Part shown: positions 1 through 9,605 of the stretch, in pieces
Numbering within the stretch: the stretch's first letter is position 1
How the letters are laid out: every line of letters begins with the position of its first letter
Assembly: GCA_036924255.1 (NCBI GenBank)
Contig: JAUPFN010000007.1
Location: 36,881,414-36,945,413, forward strand
Source: Apodemia mormo
Taxonomy: Eukaryota; Arthropoda; Insecta; Lepidoptera; Riodinidae
Direction of reading: 5' to 3'
DNA length: 64,000 nt
Notes under the pieces: generated by a model
The model's database searches: none
Seen by the model: the letters and a program-made list of their open reading frames with translations, nothing else
What the model was told of the DNA's origin: nothing
Made by a program: the position numbers and the translations under genes

Positions 1-254
1 TGCTATATCGGATGCCTTAACTATTTCCAGTTTTCACTGTGAATATTTTAACGATTCTTGAAATAAATGCATTATTTATTTTGTTTATACTGTACTGATC
101 AAATGTCGTTTCATATGTTTACTGTATTGATTAAATGCAAGCAAGATATTTTATGTTTTTTTTATTTCAAAATTATGATGTTTTATTTTTTTTACTTTTA
201 TACGTTTTAGAACCTACCCTAATCCCATCACCGTGTTCACTTATTTCTCAATTT

Positions 255-285
<31 letters not shown>

Positions 286-1650
286 TCGTCGTTGGAGGCA
301 ATACGGACCCCATATTTCATAGCGTCAATATTCGGGACTTGATACTATATCGGACGAAATCATTTTGTCACTTTCCCAGTTATTGTCATGATACTGCCCT
401 AAGCCTAGGTTTGATGATAGGTTTCCCTTAGGCCGGGTTTCATAAGCCCAAAACCAAACTAAGCATCTCTACCTTTCCGCTTGAGCAGTCCAAATGACTA
501 TCTACTTATGTCATTTCATAAAAAGCAATGCTTTTTAGATTGACTTTTGTCGACAGGTACATTTTGTTTGACTGGAAAGTTCTTTACTACTCAGAGACGG
601 ATTTGATACATTGGCTGCTCTAGGCTACGAATAATTGCCGCCCCCTATTCGCTGTAACCAGATAACCATGTACTAATATCTGTAGTTTTTAGTAAAGAAA
701 AATGAAAATGATATACTTGAACTTGGAATAAACTATTAAGCAAAGATCCAGTTGGATGAGCAAAACTTCTAATAATCGTAATCGCCATACATGTAATTTT
801 TTTTGCGGGATGCTATATGGACATTCTTTTGAGTTTTTACACGTAGGCGCGTGAGTTCACAGAAGACGCGACTACTACAAAAAAAACGACAAGTTTTGTC
901 GCCCCTTAAATTATGCCGTCACAGGCCCGGCCCTACTCGGCCTAAAGAGAAAGCCGCCACTATTTCTACCCTAGCTTTGGGGTCTTCAACATCCATCGTC
1001 GTGACATCACCTCGATCCATGCTGAACCATCTTGTATGCAGACCATACTCGTAAAATATATATATTTTCAAGGAATTTGCAAATTAAATTAACTTTATTC
1101 TTAGCAACATGTAATCTAAAATATGTTCCGAAATACGTATGTAAATCCATTCATACATTTAACATCCGAGAAAATTACTCCTGTTGCGCCTTTGGGTGAA
1201 AGGATGAATAAACTCGTAGATACAACATTTTTAAAGCTTCCAGTTTTATTTGCTGTTAAAAGGTAACTAATCAAATATTTAAAATTAGGCTACATTCGTA
1301 AGTTAATGTTTCTTTTTTACTCCACTGTACTAGAAGAAGAGTTATGTTATGGGATCGTATGTATATGTGTTATGTTTACACATTTATTTAGTACGCTCTG
1401 TAGTCTAAACGCCTTAATGGATTTTAGCTTCTGTGATATAATTAGATTCGTTTCAATTTTGTAAGAGAAATAGGCTATAATATAATTTTCATCCAAATGA
1501 CATCCGACAACCTTTATGTTTTTTTCCAATCGGGTCTGCGAGTCTGGTTTTTTTGGTTTTTGCCACAGACCACATGGTTTTTGCAATAATTGTTAAATTT
1601 GACTTTATAAGATAATGCCTCGTTAATTAGTGTTTAGCTCGAATCGTGGT
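1..1650. other. Unassigned AT-rich DNA
   Basis: I see no gene or clearly bounded element. A CA microsatellite lies at 255-284 and a small palindrome (aaaaagcaatgcttttt) near 521-537. Short open frames at 135-431 and 851-1054 have no recognisable motif and read like chance frames. The stretch 840-1040 is less AT-rich than its surroundings but shows no splice-flanked frame I would defend. Confidence 0.5.
255..284. repeat. (CA)n microsatellite
   Basis: An almost pure CA repeat of about 30 bp with one interruption. Confidence 0.9.
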
Positions 1651-1878
1651 TAACCTGATTCTATAGACGTTCGATTCACTCTGCCTACTTCGCAGGGAAA
1701 TCGTCGTAATGGTACTAAAATTTAATGTAGGTTTTATATTCCAAAACGCATCTCATGTTAATTATCAGTTCCGCTGTAAACCAAGATCCAAAAAAGGAGG
1801 AAATTCTCAATACGGTTACATTACTTGTTTGTTAACGCAATTTTCGGTCATATATTCACTGACTACCTGACCCACGAG

Positions 1879-2492
1879 CAGGGTTGGATTTAGGTACGTT
1901 GAAAAAGACAGTACAAAAAATGAAAAGGATAGTATTTATAAAAAAAATAGTACACTTTCATTATTTTTAATTTAAATTATTATTTAGTCATTAAAATCAA
2001 CACCAGGTGAGTATGGCAAAATTTACTCCTCTTCTAAGTTTAGCAGTTCTTGAATATTACTGTTAGCTAGATCTTCATCATTGGCATTTAATCTCATCAA
2101 CATATCCTCAGTAGGAATAAAATCAGTACAATTCCCACTTTTGCTACCGCTTTTGATAGCGTCACAAGACGTCCATGGTCATATGGCGTCTATGGATTGT
2201 GTCGCCAGCTTGTTTCGTATTTTAGCCTTGGTAAGTTCACTTTACTGAATATTCGTTCGCAGTCGGCATTTGCATGTGGAAGTATTAAACAATCTAGGAG
2301 AAAACATCGCAAGATCAGAATTCGGTCGGATACACGCACGGTCAAAGTATTCATATGACGTAAAACTAAGCATTCGGGAAAAACTTTAAATTATAGTATT
2401 TTAGCGTACTATCCTTAGATGTGCATAGTATATAGTACAAAGGGCGAAATTATAGTATAAATACTATAATTATAGTACAAAATCCAACCCTG
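1879..2492. mobile_element. hAT-superfamily DNA transposon, internally deleted
   Basis: The 614-bp element begins CAGGGTTGGATTT and ends with its exact inverse, AAATCCAACCCTG. It is flanked on both sides by the same 8 bp, cccacgag (1871-1878 and 2493-2500). An 8-bp duplication with CAGGG-type ends is diagnostic of the hAT superfamily. The interior holds the end of a transposase reading frame on the minus strand, so this is a deleted copy of an autonomous element rather than a simple MITE. Confidence 0.88.
2023..2300 (-). pseudogene. hAT transposase C-terminus, broken
   Basis: Read on the minus strand, the frame gives LPHANADCERIFSKVN (from about 2282 leftward). This matches the hAT C-terminal dimerisation region, whose hallmark is an ER-FS core. 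A one-base slip follows, after which a second frame reads TKAKIRNKLATQSIDAI, the usual continuation. After a stop the same frame resumes through KSGNCTDFIPTEDMLMRL and ends in an acidic tail with a TAA stop at 2023-2025. The N-terminal zinc finger and the catalytic core are absent. The copy is non-functional: it carries at least one frameshift and one stop and has lost most of the gene. Family assignment rests on the motif plus the hAT ends around it. Confidence 0.8.
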
Positions 2493-2526
2493 CCCACGAG
2501 GCTTCGCCCGCAAGTAGAGTAATAGG

Positions 2527-2795
2527 TTCGTCCGTTGGTCGAGTGGTTAGTGACCCTGACTACGCAATCAACGGGGCTCGGGTTCGATCCCCGACGGGAA
2601 CAAGCATTTGTGTGATGAGCATAAATGTTTGTATTTCCGGGTTTGGGTGTTTATTATGTATGTAAAAGTATTTATATATGTATTTCTATGTATTAGTATC
2701 GTTGACTAACACCCATAACACAAGCAAATAATTTGCTTACTTTGGGGTTAGATCAATAAGTGTAATTTGTCCCGTGAATATTTATTATATTTATT
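2527..2795 (+). mobile_element. SINE-2, tRNA-derived SINE, near full length
   Basis: The head is tRNA-like, with an A box (tggtcgagtggt, 2536-2547) and a B box (ggttcgatccc, 2581-2591) spaced as in pol III promoters. A conserved body follows (tgtgatgagcataaatg, ggtttgggtgtttatta) and a 3' part (ttggggttagatcaa). The copy is well preserved. Mobilisation would depend on an unlinked LINE. Confidence 0.85.
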
Positions 2796-2824
2796 TATTT
2801 TATTTAATATGAGAAATTTCATAT

Positions 2825-2937
2825 AATTTTTAGGGTTCCATAGCAAAATGACAAATATGGAACCTTTTTAATGTCGTCTTGTCCGTCTATCCGCCTTTCA
2901 GTCCGTCCGTATGTCACAGTAATTTTACTTGGAGGTC
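2825..2937 (+). mobile_element. RepD fragment ('agggttccgtac' repeat)
   Basis: It opens with tttttagggttcca and continues into the run of tccgtct/gtccgt words typical of RepD. Only the first third of the repeat remains, and it is diverged from the copy at 5742-6076. Confidence 0.6.
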
Positions 2938-3072
2938 ATTTGTACTGTATAGTTGGAAAAGTAGATGTATATGTAGATTAAAAAAATAAAATTATTAAGG
3001 GTAACACTATACATGTATTGAGGAATGAATAGAGGCACAACAATCTGTGTCCGCGTTTGTTATTATTGCATA

Positions 3073-3182
3073 CTAGCTGTCCCGGCTTGTTGTGTCCCGG
3101 GTTGTTCTGCCTTTTTAACTACTCTTTTTTTTCTATATTTTCTTACCTTTTAAACCTTCCTTGGACATCAATAATTAATTCT
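3073..3182 (-). mobile_element. Hel-L Helitron 3' part
   Basis: The reverse-oriented CTAG end (3073-3076) is followed by cggcttgttgtgtcccggg and then ttctgcctttttaactact. This is the inverse of the 3' part of the longer copy ending at 4224. Confidence 0.65.
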
Positions 3183-3212
3183 AATATATATATATATATA
3201 TATTAGAATTAA
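3175..3212. repeat. Perfect 38-bp palindrome around a (TA)n core
   Basis: The arms ttaattctaat and attagaattaa enclose alternating TA, so the whole segment is its own reverse complement. It can extrude as a cruciform. Confidence 0.85.
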
Positions 3213-3529
3213 ACAAGAAACAATTATTATACCGTTACGCTCATATCTTCAGAATGTAGGCAGAAGTGCAATGCACCCATTATGTAGTTTTCTGCTATTA
3301 ACAGAATTTTCAATTTTTTTTTATAGTTTCAGAGGTTACTTCCTACAAGCAAACTCGCAAACTGTACCTATATAATATACTGTAACTAACTGTTGACCGC
3401 GGCTTCATTCGCGTGACCCCAAAAACAACTGTTTCTTTTAATTAGTCAGGTAAAAATAGCCTGTTTCTCCAGAATGCATAGCTTTCTATAGGTGAAAGCG
3501 TTTTTGAAATTGGTTTATTAGTTTTAGAC

Positions 3530-3732
3530 CAGGACTTCCCAACCCCCCTCCCTAGGGAGGCACGCCCCCATAGGGAGGCGTAGAAGGATTAGGAGGGGCG
3601 TCGTACGTAATATGTAATATTACATTTCCATAAAAAAAATTAACGAGTAGGTAAATAAGAAATATAAGGGGAGCATGAAAATATTATTTTTGGCTCGGAG
3701 AGGCACGGCGAAATAAAGGTTGGGAAAGCTTG
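3530..3732. mobile_element. hAT-like MITE
   Basis: The left end CAGGACTTCCCAACC matches the inverse of the right end (CAAGCTTTCCCAACC). Flanking octamers are ttttagac and ttttagag, an 8-bp target duplication with one mismatch. The 203-bp interior has no coding potential and includes inverted 'gggaggc' words. Confidence 0.7.
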
Positions 3733-3919
3733 TTTTAGAGTATATCTGTCATGGCCCGATCGCAGAATTGACCACATCATGAAATGCACAAAAATTTCAT
3801 GAAATGGTGGCATTTCATGATGTGGGCAACTAAAATCGACCTGATTGTTATATTGTAACGTTTCACGATTTAATCGTCCACGATTGGCCATATCGTGAAA
3901 ATTTAATATCCATAAGAAA

Positions 3920-4224
3920 TCTTCTATATATATAAAAGAAAGTCGTGTTAGTTACTCCACTTATAACTCAAGAACGGCTGAACCGATTTAGCTGAAAATT
4001 GGCAGGGAGGTAGTTTAGAGCCAGGAGAAGGACATAGGATACTATATATATAAAAATCAATTGCTGTTCGTTAGTCTCGCTAAAACTCGAGAACGGCTGA
4101 ACCGATTTGGCTAATTTTGGTTTTGAATTAATTGTTGAAGTCCAGGGAAGGTTTAAAAGGTGAGAAAATATATAAAAAATAAGAGTAGTTAAAAAGGCAG
4201 AACAACGTTTGCCGGGTCAGCTAG
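3920..4224 (+). mobile_element. Hel-L Helitron, possibly two overlapping copies
   Basis: It starts TCTTCTATATATATAAAA and ends GGGTCAGCTAG before T, the TC...CTAG pattern of Helitrons. A second start-like word (tatatatataaaaat, about 4040) and a second 'gaacggctgaaccgattt' suggest one copy inserted into, or fused to, another. Confidence 0.7.
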
Positions 4225-4347
4225 TTTCATATAAATTTAGAATATATTATTAGTAACTAATTTATTGATTTTAAGTACGACAGACATTTATAAAAACAAG
4301 GAACGCTAGGAAGCAGTAAAAACCCTTGCAACATAGTTTTCAGGTCA

Positions 4348-4625
4348 TCTATACATAAAAATAAATAAAATTGGAGTGTCTGTTTGTGATATTAAAATCA
4401 CCGTTTTTTTCTAAATGCATATGGATGTATACACGATACATATATACCAAAATAACATTTTTTACAATTTTTGTCTGTCTGTCTGTTTGTTCCGGCTAAT
4501 CTCTGGAACGGCTGTACCGATTTTGACGGGACTTTCACTGGCAAAAAGCTGAAGTGATAAGGAGTAACTAAGGCTACTTTTAATTTCGAAATTTTCCACG
4601 CGGACGAAGTTGCGGGCTCAGCTAG
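4348..4625 (+). mobile_element. Hel-M Helitron
   Basis: It begins near tctatacataaaaat, carries the 'ggaacggctgtaccgatttt' motif common to short lepidopteran Helitrons, and ends gcgggctcagCTAG|T at 4622-4625. Confidence 0.7.
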
Positions 4626-4690
4626 TTACTAAATATAAAATAAGGCACGGTAAGGGAGTCGCCTTGTTGACACTTAAACAAAGCGTTTTT

Positions 4691-5180
4691 TTTTTTTTTA
4701 TATATATAGAAAAAAGGGGCAAACGAGCAGGAGGCTCACCTGATCGTAAGTGATTACCGCCGCCCATGGACAGCCACATCACCAGAGGTCTTGCAGCTGC
4801 GTTGCCGGCTTTTTAAGAAGGAGTATGTTCTTTTCTTGAAGGTGCCTTAGTCGTATCCGTTCGGAAACACCCCCGCCGGTAATTGATTCCACAGAGGAGT
4901 AGTGCGTGGTAAGAAGTGCCTAGAGAATCGCACAGTTGTGGATTTCCAGACATCGAGGTGATGAGGATGGAACTTTGAGTTTTGCCGCGATATCCGATGA
5001 TGAAATTCAACAGCAGGGATCAATCCAAACAGTTCGTCGGAACACTCTCCATGATAAATGCGGTAAAAGATGCTAAACGAACTTACATCTCTATACTTAT
5101 ATCTTTTAGCCTCTATCGGTAGATAATGTAAATATTTTCCGATATGATCAATTAAGTTTAACCCTAGTTTGACCATTTCA
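4691..5180 (-). pseudogene. Non-LTR retrotransposon 3' end with reverse transcriptase C-terminus
   Basis: The element lies in reverse. A T-run at 4687-4705 is its poly(A) tail, followed by the widespread lepidopteran LINE tail (ggcaaacgagcaggaggctc, tgattaccgccgcccatgga). An open minus-strand frame at 4847-5176 reads YHGECSDELFGLIPAVEF and then FLPRTTPLWNQLPAGVFP. These are the last residues of a LINE ORF2 downstream of the RT domain. The catalytic core and endonuclease are missing (5' truncation), so it is dead. It sits inside the TIR element 3747-5354. Confidence 0.8.
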
Positions 5181-5374
5181 TAAAATAGTCCCGCGTTAAG
5201 TTAACCATATCGATAAACGCTTTCTTATCATTGATCTTATCAAGGAACATCACGATGTGGCCAATGGACAGTACACAAATTCGTGAAATACCACTTTATC
5301 ATGAAATTCTCGAGCATTTCGTGATGTGATCAATTTTGCGTTCTGGCCACGACATATCTATTACAATCATACCT

Positions 5375-5740
5375 GTTTTATAAGTATTTTAGAAGTATAT
5401 AGTATAGATTATATAAAAATTATTAGCAAACAAATAATAAAAATTGCTAGAACTTGGATTAGAAATGGCTTATCAGGTTACGTAGGCTTCTTACGCCTAC
5501 GTTTGTAATACAAAACGAAAATTGTAATATACCGTATTAAAATTAGTAGAGTTAATTACACAATAATATGTGTAATATTATTACATGCTGATTTAATGTT
5601 TAATTGCATGTAGTAATTACTCGGCGTTGGTCAAGGCACCTTTTAACGAATCTCCTTTTTAACGAAACACGTAAAAGGGCGAAAGACTTACAGGTGAAGT
5701 TCTACAATGTCTCGCCCAATTTTTTTTATCACCGTCATGC
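5375..5740. other. Unassigned AT-rich DNA
   Basis: The interior has a short inverted pair (acgtaggcttcttacgcctacgt, about 5480-5502). I see no gene or bounded element. Confidence 0.5.
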
Positions 5741-5741
5741 T

Positions 5742-6076
5742 TTTTTTAGGGTTCCGTACATAAAAGGTAAAACGGGACCCTATTACTAAGCTTCCGCTGT
5801 CTGTTTATCCGTCTGTCTGTCTGTCCATCTGTCTGTCTGTCTGTCACCAGGCTTTATCTCATAAACCTTGATAGCTAGAAAGCAGAAATTTTCATAAGTT
5901 ATGTAATTCCATTGCTGCTATAACAACAAATACTAAAAATAAAAAATAAAAAATAAAATATAATATTAAGGGGGTCCTCATACAATAAACGCGTTCTTTC
6001 GTATTCTTTTTTTTGCTATGATAGTACGGAACCGTTCATGCGCGAGTCCGACTCGCACTTGGCCGGTTTTTTAGCA
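5742..6076 (+). mobile_element. RepD, full-length copy
   Basis: It starts agggttccgtac and contains gtctgtctgtct runs, then tagctagaaagc and ctataacaacaaatact. It ends with tagtacggaacc and cgagtccgactcgcacttgg. The first and last parts hold inverted 'ggttccgtac' words. Three other copies occur at 32181, 48855 and 58184. It is a very common lepidopteran interspersed repeat whose class I cannot fix. Confidence 0.75.
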
Positions 6077-6486
6077 ATAGCGTGCTTATCGCCGACGAAT
6101 TTAAATTTTAGGAGCCGAGTAGTTGGTATACTTGCGCTTATTTCATTACATCCCCACTACGTGGATGAAAACGCGAAGTTTTTTTTTTATTTTCTGGAGC
6201 CATGATGTTTCCTATGCACGTGATATGAAAAAAAAGTTATTACCATTACTTAGTGATAACTGCAATATTAGAGATTTGCTAAGACTGCCTCTGGCCTATA
6301 ATTATTTGAGCGACTTTAAATCATGTATGTTAAGTGCCTCGGTCGTCTCGTAGTCAGTAGATCGTATCAGATAATCAGAATCCCCGTTCTATTCCCGATG
6401 AATTTCCCCACACAACTCTAAGCAAACGAATAAGACAAAAAATTAAAAAATAGACAAAAACACTGTTAACAAAAATTATTTATTTT
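6077..6486. other. Unassigned DNA with a weak tRNA-like patch
   Basis: Around 6340-6410 the words 'ctcggtcgtctcgtagtc' and 'gttctattcccgatg' resemble degenerate A and B boxes, so a decayed SINE is possible. No gene is seen. Confidence 0.35.
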
Positions 6487-6857
6487 CTTTTTTTTTATAT
6501 ATCATAAGATAGCAAACAAGCAGATGGGTCTCCTGATGGAAAGAGTCAACCATCGCCTATAGACACCAAAGATGTTAATGGTGCGTTGCTATCTCGTGGC
6601 GAGGTCTAATGCCACATGCATAAGTTTACCGGCTACCTTACCCTTCAAACCGGAACACGACAGCGACAAGCACTGACGCTATTGCGGCAGGAATAGGTAA
6701 GGCGGTGGTACCAGACCCGGGCGAGACAATGCAGAACTCTACCACCTAGTTGCCACGATGGTAGTGACTCGATAGCCAATCGGTCGCCTTTTACGACCTG
6801 CCTGGCAGAACAGCAGTTGGCCTATTCTTCAAAGGAGGCCGGGACCAACACGGCGGA
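6487..6857 (-). mobile_element. RepA retroposon, near full length
   Basis: It lies in reverse. A T-run and 'atcataagatagcaaacaag' mark the poly(A) end, and 'gaggccgggaccaacacgg' marks the 5' end. Internal landmarks are accaaagatgttaatggtgc, gtttaccggctacctta and ctgacgctattgcggcagg. RepA lacks recognisable tRNA A/B boxes and any long reading frame. Confidence 0.85.
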
Positions 6858-6879
6858 AAACAGTTTTCGTTAACAGTTA

Positions 6880-7140
6880 AATTTAATTAACAAAGACGAC
6901 AACGTATACGTACGTATATTTCAACGCAGTGAAACTGCAACAACGGTATTCCCATTTTCTATATCTACGGAACCCTGAATCAGAACATAACCACAATAAA
7001 ATGGGACCACCTGGGAAGTTTAGATCCTTTGAAACAAAGTAAAAAAAATCAAATCGGTTCAGGTGTCTCCGAGTAATAAAAAAATATTCTATGGTCACAT
7101 TACATCATTTACAAAAAAATACGAGATTTCTTTTTTTTTA
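6880..7140. repeat. Low-identity interspersed repeat fragment
   Basis: Words such as 'ttttctatatctacggaaccc' and 'aatcggttcaggtgtctc' recur in similar form at 37400-37540 and 53225-53465, indicating an old dispersed repeat. Ends are not visible. Confidence 0.4.
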
Positions 7141-7196
7141 ATTGTAAATCTTAAAAATAATTTTAAACTAATTGCCAAATACAGGTTTTATTAATA

Positions 7197-7677
7197 CAGT
7201 GGAAGCCCGGTAATCCGACAAACATTTTGCAAGGCATCTTATACACTCCCTGTAGTCCGTATCTTCTCAAAAAAGTGTACCTCGTTATCCGCCAAATTAT
7301 AATATCAAAGTGGTACTTTGATATGTAATTCATCGGACCTACTGCAAAAAACGATTGCTAGTGTTGTTCTTTTGGGTTTGCGAAGATATTACAATATTAT
7401 GTGATGCACGATAAATACTAGGCCGTTACAACGTTACAACCACAGAATACTAACTAACTAACGAATACTTTTTTATTTTGTGTTACAACGGTCACATATG
7501 CACTCTAAGATAATATGCATAGAGTAAAATTCGTGAAGGCGTGAACTAGTTACAAAACTTTTTAAACACGAATAACGAAGATATGTGTACATGTTAAACA
7601 GTTGTGTACATGTTATAAGAATGTTGGATTAAAGGGGGCGCCGGATAGACAACGGCGGAATTACCGGCGGTCCACTG
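7197..7677. mobile_element. TA-flanked MITE (Tc1/mariner or pogo-like)
   Basis: The left end CAGTGGAAGCCCGGTAATCC is mirrored at the right by the inverse of CAGTGGACCGCCGGTAATTC. The element is flanked by TA on both sides (7195-7196 and 7678-7679). The 481-bp interior carries no transposase frame. TA duplication with CAGTGGA-type ends fits the Tc1/mariner-pogo group. Confidence 0.75.
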
Positions 7678-7694
7678 TATTATTATTTATTTTA

Positions 7695-7901
7695 CTAGCT
7701 GTTGCCCGCGACTTCGTCCGCGCGGATTTCGTTTACTCCGCACAGCTCCCCCCCCCCCGTAGGTGATAGCGTGATAATATGTAGCCTATATGTTGACTCG
7801 ACCTGTTAGTAATATTCATGCAAAATTTGAAGTAAATCCATGCAGTACTTTTTGAGTTTACCCTAGACATACATTGACGTTCTTACGATTTTATTATATT
7901 A
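7695..7901 (-). mobile_element. Hel-C Helitron, internally deleted
   Basis: The reverse CTAG end is followed by the terminal hairpin word (cgacttcgtccgcgcgg), 'gtaggtgatagcgtgataat' and 'catgcaaaatttgaagtaaa'. The middle is lost: after 'agtttaccctagacataca' it jumps to 'cttacgattttattatat'. It abuts the next copy head to tail. Confidence 0.85.
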
Positions 7902-8218
7902 CTAGCTGTTGTCCACGACTTCGTCCGCGCGGACTTCGTTTACTCCGTACAGCACCTCCCCCGTAGGTGATAGCGTGATAATATGGAGCCTATATGTTGA
8001 CCCGACCTATTAGTAATATTCATGCAAAATTTGAAGTAAATCCATGCTGTACTTTTTGAGTTTACCCCTTACATACATACAGACAAACAGACAAAAATTC
8101 TAAAAACTATATTTTTGGCTTCGATATCGATTGTAGATCACGCCCCAAGTATTCTTTTAAAAAAATATTCAATGTACAGTTTTGACTTTCCTACGATTTT
8201 ATTATATGTAAGTATAGA
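7902..8218 (-). mobile_element. Hel-C Helitron, full length
   Basis: CTAG at 7902-7905 (inverse 3' end) runs through the hairpin, 'gcctatatgttgacccgacc', 'ggcttcgatatcgattgtag' and 'tcctacgattttattatatg' to the inverse TC end near 8218. It is directly adjacent to another Hel-C in the same orientation. Confidence 0.85.
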
Positions 8219-8551
8219 TTGTATTAGTTAAGTTTAAAAATGTGGTTCTAATAAATTTCTTATCTTATCTTGCATAAAAAGTGAGAAAGCATATCCTCTC
8301 TTCGGTATTCAGATTAACAGAAATTATAAAATTTTATAAGATATTTTAATTTAACGTTCAGCTAGCGTGACGCAAATCCACCGTTTACATGTGTGTCATG
8401 CAGAAAAATGTAGAGTGGAGAAATGCAGGAGAGGCCGCGCCGGCACGCTCCGCTGAGCGGTTTTTTGCTCAGGCGATGCCATATTGGTTATTTTACGAGT
8501 GTTAAAAAGTTTTTAATTTGATTTTTTCAGTTTATAATTATTAAAATTTTA
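8219..8551. other. Unassigned DNA with a GC-rich patch
   Basis: The stretch 8428-8465 (gaggccgcgccggcacgctc and neighbours) is markedly GC-rich against an AT-rich background. There is no splice-flanked reading frame. Confidence 0.4.
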
Positions 8552-8614
8552 AACCGATACGATATTCCCACGGGAACAAAAGCTACGCAGGTGAAACCGC
8601 GGGCAGGTCACTAG
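8552..8614 (+). mobile_element. Hel-F Helitron 3' end
   Basis: 'tattcccacgggaacaaaag', 'gtgaaaccgcgggcaggtca' and CTAG match the ends of the copies at 46158-46363 and 55323-55537. It abuts Hel-I. Confidence 0.75.
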
Positions 8615-8828
8615 TGATATATATAAAAAAACTTGAGATGTGTCAAGGGACACCTGGATGGAACGAAGTTCCTTTTATAATTATTTACAAAAAACCTGTA
8701 TACACTCAACAAAAATAATCGTCGCGACACCACACTGTTCAACGCGAAATAGAAATGAAAATATCTGGCTTGCTTTCTATAAGAGAGAGAAAGAGAGAGA
8801 CAGATAGAGAACATCTGCACGCCGCACA

Positions 8829-8923
8829 GCTTACAATACCTTACTATAGCAAAAAGTGTCGTGACAACTTTTCGTAAGAATTTTTCCGTCTAGCCCCCTT
8901 TCACAACGCGCGATAAGGAACTT
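8829..8923 (+). repeat. Left copy of a 95-bp direct repeat
   Basis: It runs from gcttacaataccttactata to cgcgcgataaggaactt. The copy at 9362-9457 differs by one substitution (gtgacaac/gttacaac) and one extra T. Confidence 0.9.
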
Positions 8924-9262
8924 TCGGCAACCGGTCGAATTTCGACCCGCGGTCGAATTTCGGCACCCGGTCGAATTTCGACCCGCGGTCGAATTTCGAC
9001 CCACGGTCGAATTTCGGCACCCGGTCGAATTTCGACCCACGGTAGAATTTTACGACAGCCGGCCGTATTTCAGTACCCGGTCAAATTTCGACCCACGGTC
9101 GAATTGCGGCACTCGGTCGAAATTCGACCGGCGGTCGAAACTTGGCACCCGATCGAAATTCGCACTCGGTCGAATTTCGACACTCGTTTGAATTTCGACT
9201 GTCCGCCGAAATTCAACTTTTGGTCGAAATTCGACATTCGGCCGAAATTCTGTGTAAATGTC
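8924..9262. repeat. ~18-bp minisatellite of 'gtcgaatttcg' units
   Basis: About 18 imperfect units alternate between ggtcgaatttcgacccrcg and ggtcgaatttcggcacccg forms, decaying toward the right. The unit resembles the last bases of Hel-E ('ggtcgaatttcggccacagg'). Frames through it give repetitive peptides, which I treat as by-products. Confidence 0.85.
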
Positions 9263-9361
9263 GAACATTTGGCACTAGAAAAAAGTAAACTCAATCAAAT
9301 ACTAGATAGACTCTTTCATTTTCAATGTACGAGCTAAAGGGAAGTGGCTGGATATTTCTGT

Positions 9362-9457
9362 GCTTACAATACCTTACTATAGCAAAAAGTGTCGTTACAA
9401 CTTTTCGTAAGAATTTTTTCCGTCTAGCCCCCTTTCACAACGCGCGATAAGGAACTT
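9362..9457 (+). repeat. Right copy of the 95-bp direct repeat
   Basis: Nearly identical to 8829-8923. To its right the host element continues (cgttccaaaagatatctctg). Confidence 0.9.
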
Positions 9458-9605
9458 CGTTCCAAAAGATATCTCTGGAACTACTGAGCAGTATTTGAAA
9501 ATTCTGTCACTAGAAGATAACTACATTATTCGTGAGCGACAAAGGCTACATTTTTTTATGTCAAATGTCAATAGTTGTATTAGGACCAGCGCGGGAAGTC
9601 ACTAG

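Larger units (their letters stand above)
1860..2525 (-). mobile_element. Hel-K Helitron 3' end split by a hAT element
   Basis: Removing 1879-2492 and one 8-bp duplication leaves 'ctacctgacccacgag' joined to 'gcttcgcccgcaagtag'. This matches the reverse-oriented Helitron 3' end seen intact at 12813-12850. The hAT element therefore landed inside an older Helitron end. Confidence 0.65.
3747..5354. mobile_element. Terminal-inverted-repeat element with three nested insertions
   Basis: The left end reads TGTCATGGCCCGATCGCAGA. The right end inverted reads TGTCGTGGCCAGAACGCAAA, and similarity continues for about 60 bp through 'ttga(c/t)cacatca(t/c)gaaatg'. The flanks TATC/TATC fit a 4-bp duplication. 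The interior is interrupted by Hel-L (3920-4224), Hel-M (4348-4625) and a LINE 3' end (4691-5180). Without these the element would be roughly 0.5 kb. The superfamily is not certain. Confidence 0.6.
3383..5400 (-). mobile_element. Hel-O-like repeat carrying two inserted DNA elements
   Basis: The segment from ctgttgaccgcggcttcat to ggtttattagttttaga (3386-3529) resumes as 'ttttagag' plus 'tatatc' and then 'tatctattacaatcat' once the insertions at 3530-3732 and 3747-5354 are removed. The host resembles the Helitron-like stretches near 11860, 17680 and 61860. Its own 5' end is not clear. Confidence 0.5.
8615..9605 (+). mobile_element. Hel-I Helitron with an internal minisatellite
   Basis: It begins immediately after the CTAG of Hel-F (tgatatatataaaaaaactt) and ends cgcgggaagtcaCTAG at 9602-9605, just before Hel-E. 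Inverted words ggaacgaagttcc (8659) and ggaacttcgttcc (about 9451) belong to it. The centre holds two 95-bp direct repeats with a minisatellite between them. Confidence 0.55.

Noticed and set aside
2527..2600. Functional tRNA gene
   Set aside because: A and B boxes are present but the sequence continues into a SINE body, and similar heads recur at 35800, 24530 and 19178.
8428..8480. GC-rich patch as an exon
   Set aside because: Too short, no splice-flanked frame, and close to a Helitron end.
9050..9337. Repetitive Arg/Phe/Asn-rich frames
   Set aside because: They are by-products of an 18-bp minisatellite whose period is a multiple of three.
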